A DNA stretch of 64,000 bases from Anolis sagrei (taxonomy: Eukaryota > Chordata > Lepidosauria > Squamata > Anolidae). The translations under genes were made by a program, and so were the position numbers. Positions 1-11,228 of the stretch are shown one piece after another. Positions within the stretch are counted from its first letter, which is position 1, and the number at the start of each line of letters is the position of its first letter. The notes beneath the pieces were generated by a model. The model ran no database searches, was not told where the DNA came from, and saw nothing but the letters and a program-made list of their open reading frames with translations. The stretch spans positions 143,316,366 through 143,380,365 of the forward strand of contig NC_090023.1 in NCBI RefSeq assembly GCF_037176765.1, read 5' to 3'.

Positions 1-159
1 TTGTTAAGTTGCCTTAGTAGGATTCATCTTCTGATTTATAGCAAGACCTGTCATTGATAAAATACTTCAAATACAATCTTACTCAGTACCTCCATAATCT
101 TATTCTCTTTCTTGTTTGCTTCTTGCAGACTTCAGATGCAGCAACAAGTTGTTCTAGAC
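1..159. other. Unique AT-rich DNA, nothing identified
   Basis: No gene or repeat recognised. A short open frame through 54-599 mostly runs through two repeats and is not a gene. Confidence 0.5.
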
Positions 160-286
160 CAGTGATTCTCAATCTGTGGGTCCCCAGGTGTTTTGGCCTT
201 CAGAAATCCCAGCCAGTTTACCAGCTGTTAGGATTTCTGGGAGTTGAAGGCCAAAACATCTGGGGAACCACAGGTGAGAACCACTG
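160..286. mobile_element. Palindromic hAT MITE ('GGTTCTCAACC' family)
   Basis: Starts CAGTGATTCTCAATCTGTGG and ends with its inverse ...GAGAACCACTG. The interior is a near-palindrome around CAGCTGTTAGGATTTCTGGG. Ends are of the hAT type. Flanking 8-mers do not match cleanly in this older copy. Confidence 0.75.
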
Positions 287-412
287 TCCTACATCATGGT
301 TCATGGTATCCCTGGGTGAATCTTTGGTATTATGTGGGAGTTTTGCTGTGGAACACCTAGTCCCTGTGTCCTTGCTATGGTTTACTTTTATCTCATGGCT
401 ATTCCAAGACTT

Positions 413-1229
413 AGATATTTATTTATTTATTTATTTATTTAGTACATTTCTATACCGCCCCTCTCAGCCTTCCGGCAACTCGAGGCAGGATACAAGGCAA
501 GAATTCAATGCCACCAAGAACACAATTGCAATATACAATATAAAAAACATCAGCAACAATAAAATCAAACATTATAATGAAACATACTTCAAGCAATAAT
601 CATTAAAACAATGTCCAGTTCCGCCATATAGTTATTCCATTAGTATATTCATTACTCCGTATTTTCAAATGCCCGCTCAAATAGCCATGTCTTAAGATTC
701 TTCTGGAATGATAGGAGCAAGGAAGCCGATCTAATCTCCCTAGGAAGGGCGTTCAATAGCTGAGGGGCCACCACTGAGAAGGCCCTGTCTCTCGTTTCTG
801 CCAACCGTGCGTGATGATGGCGGGACCAAGAGCAGGGCCTCTCCAGATGATCTTAAAGTCCTTGCAGGTTCATAAGGGGAGATTCGTTCAGACAGGTAAG
901 TTGGGCCAGAACCATTTAGGGCTTTATAGGCTAAAGCCAGCACTTTGAATTGTGCCCGGTAGCGAACTGGCAGCCAGTGGAGCTGGCGCAACAAGGGAAT
1001 TGTATGCTCCTTGAGAGCTGCTCCAGTTAGCAATCTGGCTGCTATCCGTTGGACCAGTTGAAGCTTCCGGGCAGTCTTCAAAGGCAACCCCACGTAGAGA
1101 GTGTTGCAGTAGTCTATACGGGATGTAACAAGAGCATAGACTACCGTGACCAAGTCAGACTTCCCAAGGTATGGGCACAGCTGGCACACAAGCTTTAACT
1201 GTGTGAATGCTCCCCTGTTCAATGCAGAT
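413..1229 (-). mobile_element. L2-type LINE, 3' part with reverse-transcriptase C-terminus
   Basis: On the - strand the frame at 1306-740 reads SRIDYCNTLYVGLP, QLVQRIAARLLTG and LLRQLHWLPVRYRAQFKVLAL, the conserved tail of L2-clade reverse transcriptases. It runs on into the typical 3' end with CCGCCC and a (TTTA)n tail at 418-440. 5'-truncated and inactive. Confidence 0.8.
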
Positions 1230-1282
1230 ATTGTGGGATTTTCTGCCTTGATATTCTGGGATATAAGGCTGTGTGGAAGGGC
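1226..1282. mobile_element. Half copy of A-type palindromic MITE
   Basis: Only the right arm is present: ATTGTGGGATTTTCTGCC ... GGCTGTGTGGAAGGGCCC. It abuts the 5' truncation point of the L2 fragment. Confidence 0.6.
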
Positions 1283-1458
1283 CCATAGAAAAGTTTGTTC
1301 TGGCATAATTCATTCTTGAGAAATGCATTATCTTGCTTTCTAAATACACCATTCTTTATTCAATGCTCACAAACTCCATGTGAAATTATTTTTCTAAAAC
1401 CTTCCCAAATATTGACATCATGTTGATTGGTCAATAATGGATTGGTCAGTTATTCTCT

Positions 1459-1624
1459 GGGCCCTTCCACACAGACCTATATCCCAGAATATAAAGGCAG
1501 GAAGTACCACAATATCTGCTTTGAACTTATCTGAGTCCACACTACCATATATTGCAGTTCAAAGCAGATAATGTGGGATTTTCTGCCTTGATATTCTAGG
1601 ATATAAGGCTGTGTGGACAGGTCC
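1459..1624. mobile_element. A-type palindromic MITE
   Basis: Inverted ends GGGCCCTTCCACACAG and CTGTGTGGACAGGTCC around mirrored arms (ATATCCCAGAATATAAAGGC and its inverse). The family, marked by CCTTCCACACAG ends, is repeated many times in this window. No coding capacity. Confidence 0.75.
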
Positions 1625-1684
1625 TCTATCTCTAATCTTTTGGTATCTCACCAGGTTCCCAAGAATTCTGAATAAATATATACT

Positions 1685-1882
1685 GTAGAGTTTACGCAGT
1701 TTAATTCTACTTTAACCACAATCACCCAATGTTATAGCAACATGGGAGTTGTAGTTTTCTAAGATCTTTCACTTTTTCTGTCTGGTGCCTCATCGAACAG
1801 CAACTCCCAAAATTCCAGAGCACTGAGCAATTTAAATTAAAGTGATGCTAAACTGCATTAATTTTACAGTGTAGATGCACTC
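1685..1882. mobile_element. C-type palindromic MITE
   Basis: Mirrored arms with GGGAGTTGTAGTTTTCTAAG and AGCAACTCCCAAAATTCC, ending ACAGTGTAGATGCACTC. This is the 'gtgtagatgcacc' family also seen at 17748, 29911, 31920 and 34337. Confidence 0.65.
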
Positions 1883-2377
1883 AAAGGTTCTGAAACTGCA
1901 TCTGTAAGTTCCTAGCATTCCTTAGGATGCAGTTCATCTGGTCTTGAAGACTTGAATTCATTAAGAGTGAGCATGCTCCCGTATCACCTCATTACCTGTC
2001 CTGGGCTGTGACTCCCTTCCTTCATCATTTGATCTATTTTTGCCAAGTCAAACAGTTTCCCCTGTAAGGGAAGATTCAGGCAATATAGGAGCCAAACCAT
2101 TTGGCATTTTCTGTCATCAGCTAACAATTCTTCATCTTCTTCATTCAACTGGCATGACAATTCCTTTTAATTCTTTTAATTCTTGATCTAAAAATATTAT
2201 TGGGGGAGTGAGGCACGTTGTATTTTTATATTTGGGACCACGTGGCAGCTGGTCACAGTTCCTCCTCCCCTTTTTGGGAGCACACAATATGCAAAGAGGC
2301 TTCTGCCGTGTGTTCCTCCTCACATGGGGTTTCTCTATGAGCCCTGCATGTTGGGCCAATCAGAATAGAAGAATGTA
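1883..2377. other. No feature identified
   Basis: Mixed-composition sequence with no recognisable exon or repeat. Confidence 0.4.
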
Positions 2378-3303
2378 TTGTTGAAGGCTTTCATGGCCAG
2401 AATCACTGGGTTGTTGTAAGTTTTTCTGGGCTATATGGCCATGTTCTAGAGGCATTTTCTCCTGACATTTCGCCTGCATCTATGGCAAGCATCCTCAGAG
2501 GTAGTGAGGTCTGTTGGAATTAGGAAAATTGGTTTATATATCTGTGGAATGACCCGGGTGGGGCAAAAGACTCCTGTCTGCTGGAGCTAGATGTGAATGT
2601 TTCAACTGACCACCTCAATTAGCATTTGATGGCTTGGCAGTGCCTGGGGCAATCTTTTGTTGAGAGGTGATTAGATGTGACTCATTGTTTACTCTCTGTT
2701 GTTTTGCTGTTTTAATTTTAGAGTTTTTTAAAAAACTGGTAGCCAGATTTTGTTCATTTTCACGGTTTCCTCCTTTCTGTTGAAATTGTTCACATGCTTA
2801 TGGATTTCAATGGCTTCTCTGTGTAGTCTGACATGGTGGTTGTTAGAGTGGTCCAGCGTTTGTGTGTTCTCAAATAATATGCTGTGTCCAGGTTGGTTCA
2901 TTAGGTGCTCTGCTATGGCTGACTTCTCTGGTTGAAGTAGTCTGGAATGCCTTTCATGTTCCTGGATTCTTGTTTGGGCAATGCTGCATTTGGTGGTCCC
3001 TATGTAGACTTGTCCACAGCTGCATGGTATATGGTAGACTCCTGCAGAAGTGAGAAGATCCCTCTTGTCCTTTGTTAAACGTAGCATTTGTTGGATTTTC
3101 TTGGTGGGTCTGTAGATAGTTTGTATATTGGGTTTCCTCGTCAGCTTCCCTATGCGGTCAGTGGTTCCCTTGATGTATGGCAAGAACACTTTTCCTCTGG
3201 GTGGATCTTTGTCTTTACTCTTGTAGCTTGTTCTCAGTCTTGCAGCTCTTCTGATTTCTGTGGTGGAATATCCATTGGCCTGTGTGCCGTCACACACAGA
3301 CAC
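2378..3303 (-). mobile_element. Penelope-like element, 3' part with GIY-YIG endonuclease
   Basis: The - strand frame 3303-2728 (191 residues) ends in a GIY-YIG nuclease domain: GVYHIPCSCGQVYIGTTKCS at about residues 88-107 (GVY for GIY, then YIG at 100-102), R112 followed by QEH, and EAIEIHKH near residue 153. This Uri-type domain fused behind a reverse transcriptase is diagnostic of Penelope-like retroelements, in which it nicks the target. The upstream RT is missing. Downstream (2378-2727) is the 3' non-coding tail, whose terminal ~150 bases recur at about a dozen other sites in the window. Confidence 0.85.
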
Positions 3304-4170
3304 TATAAAGTTAAAACTAAGATGTGCTTCCCTCTTTATCCGGGTGAACTGCGGGTGCCTTACTTAGAAGCTTAGAATTCCCAGCAACTGAGGCCAGTCC
3401 AGATTTGAACATCAAACAGAACATTTATTTCTCAAAGTCCTTGACAGACTTGGCACAGCTCTTTGCAGTTACAAACACAAACAGTCAACTTGTGAAACCA
3501 TATAGATGTTCTTTCCTTCCCTTTTCCTTCAGCTGCTGAGTTCCCTTTCCCCAACGGTAGAAAAATCCTGGGATCTTTTACCCTAACCTTGAGCTGCTAT
3601 CTTTTAGAAAGAGCAGGTCTCCCCCTATCCAAGCTCAAGGTTAGTTTGGGGATGAAGTAATGGAGCCTCTCCTAATGGCAAAGAAATCCTGAGCTATTCT
3701 CTGCCCCAGCGCTGGGCTGCTATCTTTTAGAAAGAGCAGGTCTTCCCCTATCCAAGCTCAAGGTTAGTTTGGGGATGAAGTAATGGAGCCTCTCCCAATG
3801 GCAAAGAAATCCTGAGCTATTCTCTGCCCTAGCGCTGAGCTGCTATCTTTTAGAAAGAGCAGGTCTTCCCCTATCTGAGCTCAGCACCAGTTTCAAAGGC
3901 AGGAGGCCTGTCTCACGATGGCCTGTCCGAGCTGCCTAGCTTGACTACAAGCACATCTGAGGCTTTTTCTATACTGAAGAAGGCAGGAGAGCTTCTCCAA
4001 AATGGAGATCTCATCCCCCGGAAAAAGGGCGGTCTCTGGACCAAAGAGATACTTTTTTAAGCCAATAGATACAAAAGGCTTGCAGGCTGGCTTCCAGCCT
4101 CTGTTAATGTTTGACTATTAGGGTGCTGCTAAGACTGTAGCAACCCTGGGGGAAATGCAAAGGGATGCTG
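3304..4170. repeat. Unclassified repeat-like block with 123-bp tandem units
   Basis: GCTGCTATCTTTTAGAAAGA recurs at 3593, 3716 and 3839, a spacing of exactly 123 bases, giving about 2.5 tandem units (3555-3880). The block has no coding signal. It may belong to a larger transposable element adjoining the Penelope fragment. Confidence 0.6.
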
Positions 4171-4353
4171 TTTCAAGCCACTAAGGGGCAATGCAAACCA
4201 AGCTCCTGGAAGACAGAACAGCCTGTAAAGCCCAGTTTAGGTTGTTCAGTTCATTTTGGAGGAGGTGGGGTTTGCAGATTCCTTTTCCAACTGTGGAATG
4301 TTTGTGTTCTTACCCAGGAATGTGGATAGCGATACTTGCAGCAGGAACAAGTG

Positions 4354-4500
4354 TGGTGGAGCATGAGGGAATCTCCTTCTCTGTAGGTTTTTAAACAGAA
4401 GTTGTATGGTCATCTGTTGGGAGTGCTTTGATTATATTTTCTTACATGGCAGGGGATTGGACTGGATGACTCTTGTGATCCCTTCCAATTCTATTATTTT
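4354..4500 (+). mobile_element. CR1 LINE 3' end
   Basis: TTTTTAAACAGAAG..TGGTCATCTG and GGGGATTGGACTGGATGACT followed by CCAATTCTATTATTTTATTC match the characteristic 3' end of CR1, with its ATTCTATG-like terminal repeats. Heavily truncated. Confidence 0.65.
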
Positions 4501-5523
4501 ATTCTGGCATGACAAACTGTTTTACTGATATCATGACTTATGACATTAAACATATCTGGCTTTGCATGATTTGAAATGTCCTAAAAGCAGTACATAAGTT
4601 GCACATTTTTAAAAAATGGCCCTAAATTCTGAGTTTCATAGCTTTTTTAAAAAAAGAAAAGAAACCTTTTCTTGGAGAGGAAACAACACAAATGTCATTT
4701 AATTTACATGACAAAGTGCTGCCATTATTCCAGTATGACAGAATGCCACTAAGGGCAATTTCTGAAAATTATTTAAACAATGTAATGAGTTAAATGTCAG
4801 GCATTAGCTAATTATGTTTATGCTAATTGTTAATTAGCTCTATAATGGAGACAGTCTTAATTAACAATAGTTCCATGTGTATATACGCAGGAAAAGACTG
4901 TGTGCAAAGAAAGAGGAGGGGGAGAGAGATGGCTGTTACAAAAAGGAATGTTGAAAGTAATTTAATTCCTTGTAATCATAAGTATTTCACTTTAGGCAGC
5001 AACATAAAATTCCCTATACACTTTAGAAAAAATGTGATTAGCCAACAATGTAAGAATTTCTTTCTCCATTAGCTGTTCTTTGTCACACTAATAACAGGAC
5101 TCGTCTTTATTCTTGTAAATTTCAGAATGTTATCTGCTACTTTTTATCACATATTTGATTTACAAAGCAATATTATGTTAAGTACATATGCAGATTGTTG
5201 CAGATCAAATACCAACAAATACTACTTAATGTTCTACCTGAAAGGAAAAAAATGGAAAAATGAAAGTCAGCAAGTGTTATTAAATTACAGTGACACTAAA
5301 ATACTGCCATAGATTACTTCACTTATGTTGAAAAAATGTTTACTACACGTAGCCTAATTTTAATGTTAATTCAATAATTACATTACATCTTACCATACCA
5401 TACTTAACGGGATTTATGTAGAATATGGTATTGTGTCTAAAAGTTTACTCTCTTCCTTGTCTCTGTTTAGAGTTTAGAAGTGAAGGAAATACCTTCATGA
5501 AACCATTTCTTATTGTCTTATCT
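4501..5523. other. AT-rich unique DNA with candidate enhancer
   Basis: No gene or known repeat. 4740-5060 is notable for clustered homeodomain-type sites: CTAATTATG, and GCTAATTGTTAATTAGC (4822-4838), a near-perfect inverted pair of TAATT sites, then TTAATTAACA. This density outside low-complexity DNA suggests a regulatory element, unproven. Confidence 0.35.
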
Positions 5524-5947
5524 GTTGTTGTTTATTCGTTCAGTCGCTTCCGACTCTTCGTGACCTCATGGACCAGCTGACACTGTCCCCACCCCCAGCT
5601 CCTTCAAGGTCAAGCCAGTCACCTTGCCCTTGGTCTGCCCCTCTTCCGTTTTCCTTCCATTTTCCCCAGCATCGTTGTCTTCTCTAAGCTTTCCTTTCTT
5701 CTCATGATGTGGCCAAAGTACTTCATCTTGGCCTCTACTATCCTTCCCTCTAATGAGCAGTCAGGCTTTATTTCCTGAAGTATAGACTGGTTGGATCTTC
5801 TCGCTGTCCAAGGCACTCTCAGCACTTTCCTCCAACACCACAGTTCAAAAGCATCTATCTTCCTTCACTCAGCCTTCCTTATGGTCCAGCTCTCACATCC
5901 ATAGGTTGCTATGGGGAATACCATTGCTTTGACTATGCAGATCTTCT
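5524..5947 (-). mobile_element. BovB LINE 3' end with RT C-terminus
   Basis: The - strand reads AIVFP-like VKAMVFPIATYGCESWTIRK in one frame and LRVPWTARRSNQSI.. MKYFGHIMRRKESLEKT then GKRKRGRPRAR in another, the well-known C-terminal end of BovB (RTE clade). The 3' end GAGTCGGAAGCGACTGAACG is the BovB tail. The two reading segments are in different frames, so the copy is dead. Confidence 0.88.
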
Positions 5948-6220
5948 TATCAACTAAAAGTAAATAGCTGAGAGGAGAAAGATGTACACATCTACAGGAA
6001 AGGTGGAGAAAACAATAACCTTTATGTATTAAGAACCAAACCCTGCTCCACCCAATGCCCATCAACAATACTCCACAATAAAAATTCAAACTATAGACAA
6101 AAAAATCACTTTTACATTTGGAAATGGTGAGGGCAAATGGAATCGTAATTGGTTGTATCTGAAAGTGTCATGTGACTAGTCTGTCTGGTGAGCCACCTGA
6201 CCTTGCAGTTTAGTATAAGG
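5948..6220. other. No feature identified
   Basis: AT-rich unique sequence without recognisable exon or repeat. Confidence 0.4.
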
Positions 6221-6550
6221 ACCTTATCACATTAAGGTCATTATTCGTCACACATCATGAATGAGCATGGAGAACCCATCACCCCATACCCCGCATCACC
6301 TGACTTGCTGCTAGCCGCATTTCATGGCAGAAAGCCTCCACCGCTGGGCTTCCCCTCCTTTATTGCAAAGGCCACACAGGAAGCCTCCCATGTTGCTGCC
6401 TCGGTGGCATACGCCACTTGCTCCCCCCTTTTACCATGGAGCCCCACTGGAAGTAGATGTATGTCGTGTAATGGGCTCCATGGCAAAAGGGTAGAGCATG
6501 CGGCGTATGATGGTAAAATTAGCTTGTATGATGAGGTCAAAATTGTTGTC
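6221..6550. mobile_element. Palindromic repeat, unclassified
   Basis: Two facing arms: GCATACGCCACTTGCTCC..CCATGGAGCCC (about 6409-6446) and GGGCTCCATGG..GAGCATGCGGCGTATG (about 6474-6508). The structure suggests a MITE; ends are not clear. Confidence 0.45.
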
Positions 6551-6554
6551 ACAC

Positions 6555-7130
6555 TGTGGTGAATTTATTCATTTATTTATTTCCTATGTTTATATACCAT
6601 CTTTCTCACTCCAGGGGAAGACTCAAGGCAGTTTACAACATTCTACGCCAACATAAATGTAGACAGAAAAAAAAAATCATGATAACTAAACACTGACATA
6701 TAACTGTAAATTGAAATAATTAAAACCATTAAACATGAGATATAAACAACATTTAAGCATTAAAAAGCATTAAAAACATCCTAGTATAAATATTAAAATC
6801 ACATAATCCAAAAAATGTACACTGTGGTCATTCCAATTGTCATTGCACATCTTTCCTACTTATGATTTGTACTGCATTATTTTACTGGCCAAAGGCTTGG
6901 TCCCACATCCATGTCTTTGTTTTCTTTCTAAAAGCTAATCTATTCTCACTGGAGAGAGTGTTCCAGAGTTGAGGAGCCACCACTGAGAAGGCCCTGTTTC
7001 TCATCCCCACCAGTTGGTAGCAAACTGGCAGCCAGTGGAGCCGACATAACAGGAGAGTTGTGTGCTCCTTGTACACCGCCCCAGCTCCAAATGCCACTTG
7101 TTGGTCCATATGGAGCTTCCAAAGATGGCT
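6555..7130 (-). mobile_element. L2-type LINE 3' part
   Basis: (TTTA)n start, then a TATACCATCTTTCTCACTCC motif, and on the - strand a degraded version of the RT tail (HWLPVCYQL). Same family as 413-1229 but more diverged. Confidence 0.7.
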
Positions 7131-7845
7131 TCAAAACATGTAAATTACACTATGTTCTGTGACATGTTTTTTGTTGGAAGAAGGTGTGCAGTAAGGGGAT
7201 AGAGTTCTCTGTTATAGTGTCATATTGAAATGTTCGAAATGGCTGTACTACTGCGATGGATGCAAAGCACTCTGGGTATCAGCTAAGCTACAACCATGAG
7301 GAATGAAGAAAGAACCCTGGAACTGATCAACGCTGATTCACACTCAACCAAAAACCACACAGACATGTAAAAGTAAACCAATAAAGGTAAGTAATGTGGA
7401 ATTCCCTATTCCGAAGCATCTATGATACATGTCAGAGGCTCAGTTGAACATGCGTATTATAAATAACTTTCCTTAGCAATATACTTATAGCTTCCCATTC
7501 TTATTAAATGTTTCAATTACAGATCTTAATTAGCTAATTAACTGATTGCGTATCCTAATGAAATCTGTAAATGACACAAGGTGATAGGCTACGTATTGGT
7601 GGGGATCGGGATGAGGAACAGCTCAGCAATTGAATTCCCTAGATAATAGAAACAGAACAATGTTAGATCTACCAAATCCATATCTAATATCACCTTCACT
7701 GTTAAATGTAATCTTACAATAAAATTCTTTACCAAGGAAAAAAGGCCATTGTGCCAGTGTTGTAGGAGCTTTATTAATTCAGTTATATAAATAAAGCAAT
7801 GATAAGATCTTAAAGAACTAAAAATTGTTATTCGCCTGGGTTTTG
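7131..7845. other. Unique DNA with TAAT-rich island
   Basis: No gene. 7485-7590 contains TTAATTAGCTAATTAACTGA, a dense cluster of homeodomain-type sites in otherwise unique sequence, another candidate regulatory block. The rest is unremarkable. Confidence 0.3.
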
Positions 7846-8075
7846 TTTTTTTTTTTCGCATCAGGAGTGACTTGAGAAACTGCAAGTCACTCCTGGTGTG
7901 AGAAATTGGTCGTCTGCACCGATGTTGCCTGGAGACGCCCAGATGTTTGATTTTTACCATCCTTGTGGGAGGCTTCTCTCATGTCCTCATGTGAGGAGCT
8001 GGAACTGACAAAGGGAGCTCAACCCGCTCTCCTCCGATTCAAACCACTGACCAGTCAGTCAGCAGTCCTGCAAGC
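7846..8075 (-). mobile_element. tRNA-type SINE ('AGAAGCGACTTGCAGTTTCT' family)
   Basis: On the - strand it contains CATGAGAGAAGCCTCCCACA, GGATGGTAAA, and the hairpin tail of two facing TTGCAGTTTCTCAAGTCACT-like arms. Further copies lie at 27285, 30366, 39185 and 39920. The 5' region has tRNA-like box B remnants. Confidence 0.65.
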
Positions 8076-8187
8076 ACAAGAGTGAATAAGGTCTTCTTAA
8101 GGTCCGCAATTCATCTGGGTGAATAAGGTCTTCTTAAAGTTACTGTTGTTGTGTGCCTTCAAGTTGTCTTTGAGTGATGGTGATTCT

Positions 8188-8783
8188 AAGACCCCTTCTA
8201 CACTGCCAGACAAAATCCAGATTATCTGATTTGAACTAGATTATATGGCAGTGTAGACTCATATAACCCAGTTCAAATCAAATAATCTGGATTATCTTCT
8301 TTGTTAATTTGGATTATATGGCAGTGTAGAAGGGGCCAAAGCCGGGATATACACTTCTCTATATGCCAGGATCTGATTCCAGATTATCTGTTTATCCCAG
8401 ATTATCTGGCAGTATAGACTCATATAACCCAGTTCAAAACATATAATCTGGGACCAGATCCTGGGATGTGGCATAACGTAAAAGGGACCTGAAACTGGAT
8501 ATACACTGCTATATAATCCAGATTATCAAAACTGATAATCCATATTATCTGCTTTGAACTGGATTATATGAGTCTATACTGCCATACAATCTAGTTCAAA
8601 ACAGTTAATTTGGATTTTATATGGCAGCATAAAAGGGGTCTGAGGCCCCTTCCACACAACTGTATAAAATCCACATTGAACTGGATTGTATGGCAGTGTG
8701 GACTCAGATAACCCAGTTCAAAGCAGATATTGTGGATTATCTGATGTGATATTCTGGGTTATATGGCTGTGTAGAAGAGCCCT
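8188..8783. mobile_element. Head-to-tail cluster of four palindromic MITEs
   Basis: Four ~145-base palindromic elements lie end to end: about 8190-8340, 8342-8488, 8490-8640 (B-type, ends with CTACACTGCC-like words) and 8641-8783 (A-type, CCTTCCACACAAC end). Each has mirrored AACCCAGTTCAAA and TTTGAACTGGATTATA cores. Confidence 0.7.
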
Positions 8784-9843
8784 AAGACTACAGGTGTACC
8801 TTCCATCCTCACTTTAACTCTTAGTTGAATTGCTTACTTATTCTGATACCATAAAGCCTTTAGGTAATGGTAAATAACTGTTTGCATGGAACACATCCAT
8901 TAGAAGGCCTGGCCTGTAAACTGTCTTCTTTGCTTAGGCAAAAGAATAAGGACATATTTCTATGTTAAGAGTTTTTGACTGAGAAAGATTTAGGGAACAA
9001 AAAAGACTAACAAAAGTATTCCCAAGCCTGTTTGCACCACCACTGCTATAAGTGAAGTATGCAATCAGTTATTTGGTTTACTATTCCTTATCAGTTGACT
9101 AGATTTCTTTCACAATGGCTATTTTTAAAAATTAATGCATACTGCATTTTCCTCTTTTCTAAACCCTTTTCCTCCACTTCTTCCCTTGCCTCTGGTACCA
9201 TAAGCAATGTAACATGCTATAATGTATTCCAACAGTGTAACAAGTAACACTAACAGATTACTTTTAAAATCTGCAGCCACAACAGCAATGGATTACTTTT
9301 TTAAAAGAACTTCTAAACTTTGAAGTGTTTCAAAAGAAATCATGGAATTTGTAGAAAATGACTTGTTTAGTTGTCATTATTGCCTCCTGGTGGCTAAAGT
9401 TGTCTTGGCTCTTTCAGAACCACACTCTTTGAAGTTTATAAGTTTCCAGATGTTCTAGAGAACAAATCCTACAATCTGGTTAATGAATACAACTGGTGGG
9501 ATCTATAATTCATTGCGTAAGGAGATAGTTGGGCCAGGAAAGCCATTGCAAAGCATGACATGTAATGTAATGTCTGCAGTTATGTTTTGGTCCCTTATCT
9601 GTATCTTTCCATCCCCAATCTGCTCCAATGTTATGTAGCTATTCACTGACCCTTCAAAATATATGGATTGCCTGTTTGGATTGGAAAAGGTGAAGAATGA
9701 AAGATGTGTTCAATTCGGTTAGTCATCCAATACAGTATTGAAGTACAGTAGTAAACTAACCATGAAGGTTAGTTAGTGAACGAACATTAGATTATTTTTA
9801 GCTTAATTATTTTGAGCTCCTCTGAGACTATATAGAAAATTTT
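8784..9843. other. No feature identified
   Basis: AT-rich unique-looking sequence. No exon-like open frame with splice signals and no recognised repeat. Confidence 0.4.
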
Positions 9844-10028
9844 CTCTATAACAGTGGTTCCCTTTTTTTGACCAGGGACCACTTGACCAGGGACAACCTG
9901 ACCAGGGACCATTTGAATAGGGACTACTCTCTAACATTAGTACCAAAGAGCTACGAATCAGTTTTTGGTCAACTTTAGATTTGGTTTGGTTATTTGGGGT
10001 CAGAAAATTGCATTGGATAGACCACATT

Positions 10029-10361
10029 CACATGCCCCCTGGCGGCATAGCGGGTTAAACCGCTAATCTGCTGAACTTGTTGACCGAAAGGTTTTGGTGG
10101 TTCGAATACGGGGAGCAGGGTCAGCTCCCACTGTTAGGCTCAGCTTCTACCAATCTAGAAGTTTGAAAACATGGAAATGTGAGTACATCAATATGTACCA
10201 CCTTGGTGGGGAGGTAACAGTGTTCCATGCAGTCATGCTAGCCACATGACCTTGGAGGTGACTATGGACAACGCTGGCTCTTCGGCTTAGAAATGGAGAT
10301 GAGCCCCAACCCCTAGAGTCGGACACAGCTAGACTTAATGTCAGGGGAAACCTTTACCTTA
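10029..10361 (+). mobile_element. Sauria SINE nested in hAT element
   Basis: tRNA-derived head (GGCGGCATAGCGGGTTAAAC, box B GGTTCGAATACG), central body CCACATGACCTTGGAGGTG and 3' tail GAGTCGGACACAGCTAGACT, TTAATGTCAGGGGAAACC. Flanked by GACCACATT/GACGACATT, a near-perfect target duplication. Sauria SINEs are lepidosaur-specific and share their tail with BovB. Confidence 0.88.
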
Positions 10362-10459
10362 GACGACATTAGCACTAGTTTCTGACACAGAACATATGCC
10401 ATCCAGTAGTCACCATCTGCTTGCCCACAGAAAACCATATTTAATAACCTAGAGCTGAT

Positions 10460-10548
10460 GTTTTTTCTGTGATTTTCCTGCTTCTTGGCAGGTGGTTGGA
10501 CTGAATGGCCATGAAGTCTCTTCCAACTCTATGATTCTATGATTCTAT
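10460..10548 (+). mobile_element. CR1 3' end fragment
   Basis: TTTTCCTGCTTCTTGGCAGG, TGGTTGGACTGAATGGCC, then CTCTATGATTCTATGATTCT: the CR1 3' terminus with its 8-base tail repeat, nested in the hAT element. Confidence 0.8.
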
Positions 10549-10762
10549 GTGGTAGTAGGAATCTTTCATGTGTATTCAGTCTTTCCCCTCCTGACATACC
10601 TATTGCCTCAGCACTATGAGAGGGTTTCGTGAGACCAGTCGCTCTTGTTGCTGCTTGGTTTCGAGGCAACGGTGTCCTAATGGGAAGGCCACAAACCATA
10701 TTTTCGTTCTTGTGGATCACTGGTGGTCTATGGACCACAGGTTGGAGACCACTGCTCTATAA

Positions 10763-11228
10763 TATACTGAATAGTGCATATTTCCTTGTTCATTTAGAAA
10801 CTGGAAGTGTGATCTGCAAAGATCAATGCTAAAGGGTATGTTTGACATGCAGGTGGCAGAGTCCCAGGTTTGGTCCCTGTCACCTTCTCTCAAAAACTAC
10901 TGATTTCCATCAATTCACTTTATTTTGGAACCAGGCCTGCCATGAACTACCAGGCAGTCTCACATTCCTTGCACTGCAGGGGCACTCATTGATCCTAACT
11001 AGCAAATTTCCTTGTTAAGCCCTCTTGGGAGATAGAGGATGTGCCTAGTCAGCTTTAGTTGGTTACTATATTTCCCAAACATCAATAGTGAGGACTGTTA
11101 TCCAACAGATTAACTTATTGCATATCACTAAGTAAAAGGATTAGTAATTTGCACATAACTAGTCAAAATATTTAGCTGTGCTCTGCATTGCTGTTCTTTT
11201 TCTAATAGAACAGAAAGTATTTGTCTGA
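10763..11228. other. No feature identified
   Basis: Mixed unique sequence without recognised exon or repeat. Confidence 0.4.

Larger units (their letters stand above)
9852..10754. mobile_element. hAT element with perfect 8-bp target duplication, carrying nested SINE and CR1
   Basis: Starts CAGTGGTTCCC and ends GGTTGGAGACCACTG. The flanks 9844-9851 and 10755-10762 are both CTCTATAA, the 8-bp duplication of the hAT superfamily. Non-autonomous. A second copy lies at 16650-17010 in opposite orientation. A Sauria SINE and a CR1 3' fragment are inserted inside. Confidence 0.85.

Noticed and set aside
740-1306. 188-residue - strand protein-like frame
   Set aside because: Real protein similarity, but to the C-terminal part of an L2-type reverse transcriptase; annotated as a LINE, not as a host gene.
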